From NCBI GenBank assembly GCA_035290045.1, contig DATDVH010000021.1, positions 1-43,498 on the forward strand: DNA of 43,498 nt. Direction: 5' to 3'. Shown one piece after another: positions 8,663-16,351 of the stretch. Position numbers and translations under genes: made by a program. The stretch's first letter is position 1; the number at the start of each line of letters is the position of its first letter. Source of the stretch: DATDVH01 sp035290045. GTDB lineage: Bacteria > Patescibacteriota > Microgenomatia > UBA1406 > HO2-37-13b. The notes beneath the pieces are model-generated. The model had not been told where the DNA came from. It worked only from the letters and a program-made list of their open reading frames with translations, and ran no database searches.

Positions 8663-8686
8663 CTCAAAACAGTCATGAGTTTTGAG
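8663..8686 (+). other. Hairpin at the 3' end of the split tRNA
   Basis: CTCAAAAC (8663-8670) pairs with GTTTTGAG (8679-8686) around an 8-base loop. It starts in the last tRNA bases and has no T run after it, so it is a possible processing signal rather than a clear terminator. The bases up to 8746 show no gene. Confidence 0.45.
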
Positions 8687-8746
8687 TCATCTAACTTATT
8701 GTTTATTACGTTTCAAGATTAATGACTAAAGTCTAACGATTAATTT

Positions 8747-8819
8747 GCGCTTGTAGCTCAACGGATAGAGCAATTCCCTTCTAAGGAATAGGTTGAGCGT
8801 TCGATTCGCTCCAAGCGCA
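8747..8819 (+). tRNA. tRNA-Arg(UCU)
   Basis: Acceptor GCGCTTG pairs with CAAGCGC (8812-8818). Anticodon stem ATTCC/GGAAT, loop CTTCTAA, anticodon UCU, reading AGA/AGG. T arm GAGCG-TTCGATT-CGCTC. Discriminator A8819. CCA not encoded. Confidence 0.96.
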
Positions 8820-8836
8820 CAAAAATACCGTAGGTC

Positions 8837-8859
8837 TATTTCACCTCGTAGGTGAAATA
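8837..8859 (+). terminator. Perfect 10-bp hairpin after tRNA-Arg
   Basis: TATTTCACCT and AGGTGAAATA pair perfectly around a 3-base loop CGT. It follows the tRNA cluster and could end that transcript, but the bases after it (AATATAACC) are not a T run, so a regulatory role is equally possible. Confidence 0.4.
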
Positions 8860-8865
8860 AATATA

Positions 8866-8905
8866 ACCTCGGGAAAATGTGCACATAACATTTTACCCAT
8901 GAGGT
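8866..8905. promoter_or_regulatory. Imperfect 40-bp palindrome upstream of the iron permease gene
   Basis: Outer arms ACCTC/GAGGT, GGG/CCC and inner arms AAAATGT/ACATTTT form a near-palindrome centred on TGTGCACATA, 27 bases before the FTR1-type gene. Such a site could bind a dimeric metal-dependent repressor or act as a second hairpin after the tRNA cluster. No regulator gene is nearby. It does not resemble a Fur box closely enough to name it. Confidence 0.4.
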
Positions 8906-8931
8906 GGGATATGTGAAGTATTATCTCAATT

Positions 8932-9762
8932 ATGGCAATGACATTTGTGCTCGCGTTTCGGGAGTATTTGGAGGCGTTTTTGATCATCGGAGTATTTTTT
9001 GGACTATCGCTAAAACTCAATTTAAGAAGAGAAAAAGAAATACTGTTAGCATCAGCCATCGGTATTTTTTTATCATTTCTTCTCCCTCTTCTTACTTTTT
9101 ATCTTGGAGATCATGCTCGCATACTCCTCACTGAAAAGCGTGCAGAGCTTCTTGAAGGGTACCTCATGATATTTTCCGGCTGTTTTATTGCTTATATAGT
9201 GTTCTCCTTACACAGATTTTTTGTCCAAAAAAGAGCTTTTCAGGTGATTAAAGCACATCAAAAACTGACAAAAAACATATTTGATTTTTCCTTATTTGCT
9301 AGCATCGTCTTTTTTGTAGCGCGTGAGGGATTTGAAATTGCGCTTTTTACCGCAACAACTTCGCTGTTTTCTACATTTATCTCTAATTTGATTGGGCTCA
9401 CTCTTGGTTTTTTTACTGCCGCAATAATTGGAGTACTCACTTCACTTGCTTTTATCGCTTTTCCCTTGGGTAAAATTTATAAATTGACTGAATATTTCAT
9501 TTTAATACTTGGGGCATCTCTTGTAAAAAATGGACTATCAGAACTTACTGAAGTATATATGGATATTCACATATCACGTATTTTCCCTTTTCCCCTCCAT
9601 TTCCTGCCTCAAAAATCAACAATTGCAGGCCATCTGATTGCAACTCTTTTTGGTCTTGAGAAGAATTTTGGACTCCTTGACGGAAGCATTATGATAGGGT
9701 ACATTTTTCTAGTATATTATTTTTTAATTCGACGCAGAAGAAGTGCGCCAATATTTAATTAA
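8932..9762 (+). CDS. FTR1-family iron permease
   Basis: A 276-residue membrane protein with about seven helices. Both family-defining REXXE motifs are present: REYLE at residues 10-14 in helix 1 and REGFE at 131-135 in helix 4; in FTR1/EfeU these glutamates carry iron across the membrane. Length matches bacterial EfeU (about 270-280). No EfeO or EfeB partner adjoins, so the substrate could be Fe(II)/Fe(III) or another metal. ATG at 8932 or 8938 are both possible; no clear ribosome-binding site precedes either. The end overlaps the convergent DUF192 gene by 8 bases. Confidence 0.87.
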   Translation: MAMTFVLAFREYLEAFLIIGVFFGLSLKLNLRREKEILLASAIGIFLSFLLPLLTFYLGDHARILLTEKRAELLEGYLMIFSGCFIAYIVFSLHRFFVQKRAFQVIKAHQKLTKNIFDFSLFASIVFFVAREGFEIALFTATTSLFSTFISNLIGLTLGFFTAAIIGVLTSLAFIAFPLGKIYKLTEYFILILGASLVKNGLSELTEVYMDIHISRIFPFPLHFLPQKSTIAGHLIATLFGLEKNFGLLDGSIMIGYIFLVYYFLIRRRRSAPIFN

Positions 9763-10210
9763 TTGTAATGAAAGTGATATTTGTTCCTTTTTTAAGATTG
9801 ATTTTTTTTACTTCACCAGATTTCAGTTCAATGATTTTATTTGCTCTTTCTTTTGAAGTAAAACTATTCGGATACGAACGCGGCGACAGGTTTTCAATAA
9901 AATCAACTATTTGATTTTCATTTATAAAAATAAAATCAAGGGGAAATTGCATATCCTTCATCCAAAAATGATAAAAATCTGGTTTTTCAAAGATAAAAAG
10001 CATTCCTTCATTACTTTTTAAGGAAGGAATACCCGATAATCCTTTATTCCTTTTTTCTTCTGTATCAGCAATAAAAAGAGTATATATCTTATTGCCGATA
10101 ACCGAATTTACTTTTTTATATTCCATCAAATGCTTTTGTTGTGGAAAGAATAAAAAAAGAATATAAAAAAATATCGTGGTAAAAAAAAGTATATATATTT
10201 TCTTGCTCAT
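9755..10210 (-). CDS. DUF192 family protein, membrane-anchored
   Basis: The product (151 residues from the chosen start) has an N-terminal membrane helix (about 3-22) and a DUF192 domain: NKGLSGIPSL, EGMLFIFEKP and FWMKDMQFPLDFIFI are the hallmark blocks. Function of the family is unknown. An ATG eight codons upstream (10234) is in frame, but it lies in the 3' end and processing stem of the 23S rRNA gene, so the ATG at 10210 (MSKKIY) is preferred. Being directly downstream of 23S on the same strand, it may be read from the rRNA transcript after cleavage of the processing stem. Confidence 0.85.
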   Translation of the reverse strand: MSKKIYILFFTTIFFYILFLFFPQQKHLMEYKKVNSVIGNKIYTLFIADTEEKRNKGLSGIPSLKSNEGMLFIFEKPDFYHFWMKDMQFPLDFIFINENQIVDFIENLSPRSYPNSFTSKERANKIIELKSGEVKKINLKKGTNITFITIN

Positions 10211-10219
10211 GAAAAGTTC

Positions 10220-10237
10220 TGATTTGTGGGACAAGGA
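10220..10237 (-). other. 23S precursor processing stem, 3' arm
   Basis: TGATTTGTGGGACAA followed by GGA (10220-10237) is complementary to 13275-13292 over 18 positions, 15 of them a perfect run. The two arms bracket the 23S gene and would form the double-stranded stem that RNase III cuts in rRNA precursors. Confidence 0.75.
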
Positions 10238-10520
10238 TCGTCCATTAGTGCGCGTAGACTAAAAATGTTACCATCCTTACATCATGCGTCTATCAACCCG
10301 GTCATCTTCCGGGGGACTTAAAATGGGGATTCCTTATCTTGAGGTATGCTTCGTACTTAATATGCTTTCAGTACTTATCACCAAGAGATATAGCTACCCA
10401 GCAATGCAGTTTTTCCACAACTGGCACACCAGGGATCTCCTCTGCCAGGTCCTCTCGTACTGTGGCAAAATCCTCTCAAGAATCCAAACGCCTGCACCGG
10501 ATAGAGTCCGAACTGTCTTG

Positions 10521-10554
<34 letters not shown>

Positions 10555-10591
10555 CGGGCGAACAGCCCGACCCTTGGAAGGTACTGCCCCT

Positions 10592-10622
<31 letters not shown>

Positions 10623-10655
10623 GAACGAGACCGTCGATATGAACTCTCGGGTCTC

Positions 10656-10691
<36 letters not shown>

Positions 10692-12585
10692 AAGCCCGTC
10701 CCGCAATCACTGCGGGATCGAGGATCACTAACGCCTGCTTTCGCATCTGCTCGGATTGTAGTCCTCGCAGTTAAGCCAACTTGTGCGTTTACACGTCGTG
10801 TTCCGATTTCTTTACGGAATAAGTTGACCATTGCACTCCTCCGTTACCTTTTTGGAGGAAACCGCCCCAGTTAAACTGACCACCTACCACTGTTCCTCAT
10901 CTTCGATGAGGTGAGACTCAAAGTTTTCAAAGAGAGGTGTTTCATTGACCCCCCCGCCAAAGGCGGAGGGTCCCTCCTACGCTCAACAGTTAAAAACTTC
11001 TTGCCAATAGCAAGCTTCAGTAAAGCTCCCGGGGTCTTTTTGTCCAGGTGCAGGTAGGCCGCTTCTTCACAGCCATTTCAATTTCGCCGAGCAATGGTTC
11101 AAGACAGTTTTCATCTTATTATACCTTTCATGCGGGCCGGAACTTACCCGGCAAGGGGTTACGCTACCTTGGAACGGTCAGAGTTACCGCTGTCGTTTAC
11201 TGGAGCTTAAATCAAAGCCTTATTCCGATAAATCGAAACTCAACCTCAATTCTTGACTTACCAGCACTGGACAGGCCTCAGCCCCTATATTTCCCTTTTC
11301 AGGTTTGCAGGGACCTATGTTTTAGCTAAACAGTTAGATGAAAATCTTTTGTTGTAGCCCTGATTTAATCAGGGCAGAGCATCTTGCAAAGCTTACGCTC
11401 AGTTGTATTGCCGAGTTCCTTGAACCATCCTTACTCGTATGCCTGAGTCTACTCGACTTGTCCACCTGTGTCGGTTTTGGTACGGACTTTGATACCACTC
11501 CTTACCTAATTTTTCCCGGAGACTTAAACATACACGATTTTCTCACATTATATAAGAATTTCCATCATAACTTATCTTTAACCAAAGGTCAAAGATTTAT
11601 CATTTAGACCACATAAATTTTTTAAGGACTTATAAAGGCCGTGTGTTCAGATCTCGTCATCAAGTAAGTGATAACGCAGTATCAAAGGTAGTTGAATATT
11701 AACAACTTGGACATCCCTCAATACCAATTGATATTGAAGTTAGATCCGACTAACCCTCAGCCGATTTACGTTGCTGAGGAAACCTTGGACATTCGGCATT
11801 CCGGATTTTCACCGGAAGAAACGCTACTCATGCCAGCATTCTCACTTCTATCAACTCCACCCTGACTTACATCAGAGCTTCAATGCAGATAGAACGCTCC
11901 CCTACCTCCCGCCATAGGCGGGATTCCGTCTTCGGTAAATTATTTGAGCCTCGAATCATTTTAGGCGCAAAGTCTCATCCCCTCGCCAAAGCGAGGGAAT
12001 ATTATGGTGAGCTGTTACGCACTCTTTAAAGGGTGGCTGCTTCTGAGCCAACCTCCCATCTGTCTTTAAAACTTCACTACCTTTACCACTTAATAATTAT
12101 TGAGAGACCTTAGACGGGAATCTGGGCTGTTTCCCTCTCGACCACACCTGCTTATCCAGGCGAGTCTGACTCCTCGCGAAAAAAGATGCATGTATTCGGA
12201 GTTTAGTTGATTCCGATTGCTGAAAGCTCTCGAAACCATCTAGTAGCTCTACCCCACGCATCATTAACGGAGGGCTATACCAAAATATATTTCGGGGAGA
12301 ACCAGCTATCTCTGGGTTCGATAGGCATATTACCCCTAACCACAGGTCATCTTATATCATTTCACCGATAACAAGTTCGGGCCTCTTCTTGATTTTACTC
12401 AAGATTCACCCTGCCCATGGTTAGCTCACCCAGTTTCGGGTCTTCCCGATGGCGCGTCATTCGTCAAAAGACGAATCATAGCCCTATTCAGGCTCGCTTT
12501 CACTCTGCCTCCCCCCAATTATCGGGGTTAAACATAAGCGCCAATCGGAAAACTCGCTGGCTCATTCTTCAATAGGCACATCGTC

Positions 12586-12714
12586 ACACTTCGCTATCGC
12601 TCGGTGTTCCTAAATTAAAAATTGAAAAGCAAAAGTTAAAAAGTATACAAAATCAACTTTTAATTTTTCATTTTTCATTTTTAACTTGAGAAGCACGAAG
12701 CGAAAGCGAGTGCT
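12586..12714 (-). other. Intervening sequence in 23S helix 25, with A-rich core
   Basis: On the minus strand the conserved CCTGAAACC context leads into GGAGCACTCGCTTTCGCTTC, where E. coli has the short helix-25 tip. Here the tip is extended by roughly 120 bases: an imperfect GC-richer stem (12586-12610 with 12688-12714) topped by an A/T-rich core (12611-12687) that is itself nearly self-complementary. Helix 25 is a known site of intervening sequences that RNase III removes, leaving a fragmented 23S rRNA. No reading frame lies in it. Confidence 0.75.
12611..12687 (-). repeat. A-rich repeat inside 23S rRNA insertion
   Basis: Minus-strand string of AAGTTAAAAATGAAAAATG / AAAATTAAAAG units, the same vocabulary as the repeats in spacers and in gatB and polX. 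The two halves of the core are inverted relative to each other, which gives the A/U-rich hairpin. Confidence 0.65.
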
Positions 12715-12769
12715 CCGATTGTTTGTTAGTTAATGGTTTCAGGTACTATTTCACTCCCCTCGCCGGGGG

Positions 12770-12811
<42 letters not shown>

Positions 12812-13274
12812 ATATAAGTATTTAGTCTTAGAGCTGTGACCGCCCTTGCTTCCCACAGGGTTTGCCGTGCCCCGTGGTACTTGGGAATCTCACTGGACGT
12901 AGTTTTTAATTTTAGATACAGGACTTTCACCTTCTATAGTTGTCTTTTCCAAAACATTCTCCTATAAAAAACTACTGTCGTATTGTGAGTCCCGCAACCC
13001 CCCGCAAAATGCGGGGTTTAGACTGTTCCGATTTCGCTCGCCGCTACTGACGGAATCTCTGTTGATTTCTTTTCCTCTGGTTACTTGGATGTTTCGGTTC
13101 ACCAGGTTACCCCCCCGACTGAAAGTCTGGGTCATTGTACTTTCGCACAATGGGGTTGCCCCATTCGGAAACCACCGATTGATAATGCTTGTTGAAGAGC
13201 TCATCGATGATATCGTCCTTATACAGACGTCCTTCTTCGGCTTATACTGCCAAGGCATCCACCATTAACTTTAT

Positions 13275-13292
13275 TCTTTGTCCCACAAATCA
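13275..13292 (-). other. 23S precursor processing stem, 5' arm
   Basis: Complement of 10220-10237 (see there); TTGTCCCACAAATCA is the perfect part. Marks the 5' flank of mature 23S rRNA. Confidence 0.75.
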
Positions 13293-13364
13293 AAACTTAA
13301 TCCGTTATACACGGATTTTACTATGCTTACTCCTACCTTTGAAAAACCAAATTGTCAAAGTGCG

Positions 13365-13438
13365 TGGACTTGAGGAGAGTTGAACTCCTAACCTCCCGGA
13401 TGCAAACCGGGTGCTCTGGCCAGTTGAGCTACAAGCCC
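13365..13438 (-). tRNA. tRNA-Ala(UGC)
   Basis: Minus-strand acceptor GGGCTTG pairs with CAAGTCC and contains the G3:U70 wobble pair that specifies alanine. Anticodon stem CCCGG/CCGGG, loop TTTGCAT, anticodon UGC. T arm AGGAG-TTCAACT-CTCCT. Discriminator A. It precedes 23S by about 80 bases, the place it has in many rRNA spacers, although no 16S is upstream. Confidence 0.96.
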
Positions 13439-13443
13439 TTATA

Positions 13444-13479
13444 TAAATTAAAAATTTAATGTCAAAAGTTAAAAATTAC
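13444..13479. repeat. A-rich repeat upstream of tRNA-Ala
   Basis: TAAATTAAAAATTTAATGTC followed by AAAAGTTAAAAATTA. The remaining spacer to atpC (13480-13601) includes a GC-richer stretch, 13495-13550, with short complementary segments (GGAG/CTCC, CTGTT/AACAG) but no recognised RNA. Confidence 0.6.
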
Positions 13480-13601
13480 TATTAAAATTGACAAATCGTG
13501 AAGGCTGTTAGGAGAAGAAACAGTGGTCTGCTCCAATAGTGCCTCGGTTATAATAACAAATATATTTTCAAAAATCAAGCAGTTTTTTAATCATAATTCA
13601 T

Positions 13602-14036
13602 TTAAACTATAGATTTTGAAACTCCCGATCTACGGCGGCGTTTTATGACTTTTATATCAATCACCGATCGCCTAAGAGACATCATCGCCTCATGACGTTC
13701 CTCTTTGGTTTTACTTTCCTTGATAAGTTTTTCAGCGCTTTCTTGGGCTTTTTTCACTGCTATCTCGTCAATCTCGTCCTGATGGTACGCGCGAGAGACA
13801 AGAACAGTAGTCTTTTTTCCGTCAGTCTCAAGATACCCGCCGCCGATTGAGAAAAAAATTTCGTCATTTTCCTTTTTGACTTTAATCGCGCCCTCTCTCA
13901 AAAGTGAAAAAAGCGGTACGTGTTTGTGCAATATTGTTATTTCTCCAGACGCAGATGGGGCAGTAACTGTTGATACCTCATCCTCATACACGACTTTTTT
14001 TGGAGTAATAATACGAAGTCTAAAGGTATGGGACAT
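13602..14036 (-). CDS. atpC: ATP synthase epsilon subunit
   Basis: 144 residues. The N-terminal beta-sandwich is typical (FRLRIITPKKVVYEDEV at 5-21, ITILHKHVPLFSLLREG, GGGYLETDGKKTTVL), followed by a two-helix C-terminal part that in other bacteria can inhibit ATP hydrolysis. The C-terminus ends in a basic tail (KRRRRSGVSK) that is unusual. Epsilon sits on the central stalk with gamma and the c ring. It is the last gene of the operon, separated from atpD by about 48 bases of A/T repeat. Confidence 0.94.
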   Translation of the reverse strand: MSHTFRLRIITPKKVVYEDEVSTVTAPSASGEITILHKHVPLFSLLREGAIKVKKENDEIFFSIGGGYLETDGKKTTVLVSRAYHQDEIDEIAVKKAQESAEKLIKESKTKEERHEAMMSLRRSVIDIKVIKRRRRSGVSKSIV

Positions 14037-14040
14037 ATTG

Positions 14041-14092
14041 TTTTTAGTTTTATATATTTTATATTTTATTTTTAAAATTTTATATTATTTTA
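14041..14092. repeat. A/T-rich repeat between atpD and atpC
   Basis: TTTTATATTTTATATTTTA-type low-complexity string filling the spacer and running into the last codons of atpD. Confidence 0.45.
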
Positions 14093-15455
14093 CTTCCTCA
14101 ATCCCTCCAACCATATAGAAAGATTGCTCTGGTTTATCATCGTGCTTTCCTTGGATGATCTCTTCAAATGCACTCACTGTTTGTTCAATTGGCACATATT
14201 TTCCCGCTCTTGCGGTAAATACCTCAGCGACAAACATAGGCTGTGTGAGGAATTTTTGTATTTTACGCGCGCGATTGACTGTCATACGATCTTCCTCTGA
14301 AAGCTCTTCCATCCCAAGTATTGCAATAATGTCTTGCAAGTCCTTATATCTTTGCAGTATTTGTAATACTTCACGAGCGACGGTATAGTGTGTATTACCC
14401 ACAATATCTGGATCAAGCGCCCGTGAACTTGAGGTGAGCGGATCAATAGCTGGATAAAGCGCTTGCTCTGTTAATGATCTTTCAAGTGTGATTGAAGCGT
14501 CAAGATGAGAAAAAGTCGTGACAGGCGCTGGATCAGTATAATCATCTGCTGGCACGTATACTGCTTGCATGGAAGTAATAGAGCCTTTTTTTGTAGAAGT
14601 TATTCTCTCTTGAAGAGACGCCATCTCAGATGCTAATGTTGGTTGGTATCCAACACCTGATGGAATACGTCCCAAAAGCGCTGATACTTCAGAACCAGCT
14701 TGTGCAAATCTAAAAATATTATCAATAAAAAGTAATACGTCTTTGTTTTCCTCATCACGAAAATACTCAGCCATAGTCACTCCGGTCAATGCAACGCGTA
14801 ATCTATTACCTGGTGGTTCATTCATCTGACCGAAGACAAGTGCTGTTTTCTCAATCACCTTGCTTTCCTTCATCTCACGCCACAAATCATTGCCTTCACG
14901 AGTACGCTCTCCTACACCGGTAAAAACAGATACTCCTCCATGTTCTGATGCAACGTTTCTGATAAGCTCTTGTATGATCACTGTTTTGCCTACTCCAGCG
15001 CCACCAAAAACTGCAATTTTACCTCCTTTTAAGAAAGGGGTCAGAAGATCAATGACTTTGATACCTGTTTCAAATACTTCTTGGGTAACATCCTGCTCAA
15101 CAAAAGTTGGCGCACTTTTATGAATAGGTGATTTTTTTGTATACTTCACATCTCCATTGTTATCAATAGGCTGACCTAATACGTTGAATATTCGTCCTAA
15201 TGTACCCTCACCGACGGGTACTTCAATTGCTTTGCCCGTATCGGAGACTTTCATACCTCGACGCAACCCATACACATCACCCATAGCAAGCGTACGTACC
15301 CTACCCCCTCCTAATATTAACTCAACTTCCAATACTATTTTCTTTGTATCATCAAGAGAGACTTCAAGAGCATTATAGACAGAAGGAGTTTGACCCTCTG
15401 CAAACCGCACATCTATCACTGCTCCTCTTATCTCTATTATTGTTCCATCAGACAT
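14085..15455 (-). CDS. atpD: ATP synthase beta subunit
   Basis: Catalytic subunit of F1, 456 residues (family about 460-480). Walker A GGAGVGKT at 151-158, catalytic Glu183 and Arg184 in GERTREGN, Walker B-type LLFIDNIFRFAQAGSEV, and the regulatory loop as MEELSEED near residue 387. All catalytic residues are intact, so the enzyme should both make and split ATP. Gene order A-G-D-C around it is canonical, with about 20 bases to atpG. Confidence 0.98.
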   Translation of the reverse strand: MSDGTIIEIRGAVIDVRFAEGQTPSVYNALEVSLDDTKKIVLEVELILGGGRVRTLAMGDVYGLRRGMKVSDTGKAIEVPVGEGTLGRIFNVLGQPIDNNGDVKYTKKSPIHKSAPTFVEQDVTQEVFETGIKVIDLLTPFLKGGKIAVFGGAGVGKTVIIQELIRNVASEHGGVSVFTGVGERTREGNDLWREMKESKVIEKTALVFGQMNEPPGNRLRVALTGVTMAEYFRDEENKDVLLFIDNIFRFAQAGSEVSALLGRIPSGVGYQPTLASEMASLQERITSTKKGSITSMQAVYVPADDYTDPAPVTTFSHLDASITLERSLTEQALYPAIDPLTSSSRALDPDIVGNTHYTVAREVLQILQRYKDLQDIIAILGMEELSEEDRMTVNRARKIQKFLTQPMFVAEVFTARAGKYVPIEQTVSAFEEIIQGKHDDKPEQSFYMVGGIEEVK

Positions 15456-15475
15456 ATGTATTAAGCATAATAAAA

Positions 15476-16351
15476 CTAATTATTACTACTTGACGAGCTT
15501 GCGGCGATCATATCCAAAAGCTCATAGGTAATATTTTGTTGACGAAGCTTATTACGCAAACGAGTTAAATTATACATGATATCTTCTGCACTATCTGTCG
15601 CATTTTTCATCGCTATCATCCGAGAGGCATGCTCACCTGCCATACTGTCCAAAAAAGCAGTTTTTATTTTTTCTTGTAACATGTCCTTGAGAAGAGCTGT
15701 AATCATCATATGGAGCGACGGCTCTATCATATACTGTTGAGTACCAATCGCATCTGTGCTTGAAACTTCAAGTACTATATCTCTGTTTTTGATAGGGAAC
15801 AACTGAACCATAACTGGCTCATTTTTGAAAGTTGATATACATTTGTTATAGACGATAAAAATAGTTGCGTATGTTTGATTCACAAAATGATCATATATAA
15901 GAGAAAATAGGGGTGAAACCGCAGAAATCAATGGTTTCTGATCAGAAAAATTGGCTTTTATTGACGCTCCAATATGAGCAAGGAATTCAGCCCCCTTTTT
16001 TCCGACGACAATAAAGTCATCTTTTTCAAATCTAGTATGATGTGACAAAAAACGAAAGAGGTTGACATTAAAACTACCACACAATCCTTTGTTAGAAGTA
16101 ATAAGAACAAATAAATTTTTGTCTTTTTTGACTGTGTTTTTTTTGGTTTGAGATTGCAGTATAGTATGACAATCGTCTATGCTCATGACCTTTTGAGCTA
16201 TCATATCAAGAACTGTTCTGTATTCGCGCCCTTCAAAAGCATCTTTTTGTGCACGTTTCATCTTCACAGCCGACACCATCTGCATGGCTTTGGTAATTTT
16301 TGAGACATTACCAATTGTTTTAATTTTTTTTCGTGCCTGACGTAAATTCAT
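15476..16351 (-). CDS. atpG: ATP synthase gamma subunit
   Basis: Central rotor shaft, 291 residues. The N-terminal helix has the expected NLRQARKKIKTIGNVSKITKAMQMVSAVKM, shown by IGNVSKITKAMQMVSAVKM at about 13-31, and the C-terminal helix has SRMIAMKNATDSAEDIM followed by LRNKLRQQNITYELLDMIA. Both coiled-coil helices that enter the alpha-beta ring are therefore present. It ends in a run of serines and asparagines. The start lies inside atpA: the genes overlap by 32 bases. Confidence 0.97.
   Translation of the reverse strand: MNLRQARKKIKTIGNVSKITKAMQMVSAVKMKRAQKDAFEGREYRTVLDMIAQKVMSIDDCHTILQSQTKKNTVKKDKNLFVLITSNKGLCGSFNVNLFRFLSHHTRFEKDDFIVVGKKGAEFLAHIGASIKANFSDQKPLISAVSPLFSLIYDHFVNQTYATIFIVYNKCISTFKNEPVMVQLFPIKNRDIVLEVSSTDAIGTQQYMIEPSLHMMITALLKDMLQEKIKTAFLDSMAGEHASRMIAMKNATDSAEDIMYNLTRLRNKLRQQNITYELLDMIAASSSSSNN

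Larger units (their letters stand above)
8421..8664 (+). tRNA. Split tRNA-Thr(UGU)-like gene with a 172-nt insert in the anticodon loop
   Basis: The 5' part (8421-8455) and the 3' part (8628-8664) join into a regular tRNA. Acceptor GCCGAGG pairs with CCTCGGC (8657-8663), D stem GCTC/GAGC, anticodon stem ACTGT/ACAGT, T arm GGGGG-TTCAATT-CCTCT, discriminator T8664. With the cut after T8455 and before A8628 the loop is TTTGTAA, giving anticodon UGU (Thr); both half-arms then match the nested tRNA exactly (CTGTTTTGT and AAACAG). A second possible cut, after T8453 and before A8626, also leaves a 7-base loop (TTTATAA, anticodon UAU). Every stem is preserved, so the gene is either spliced or was interrupted recently. 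No splicing machinery is visible in the window. Confidence 0.75.
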
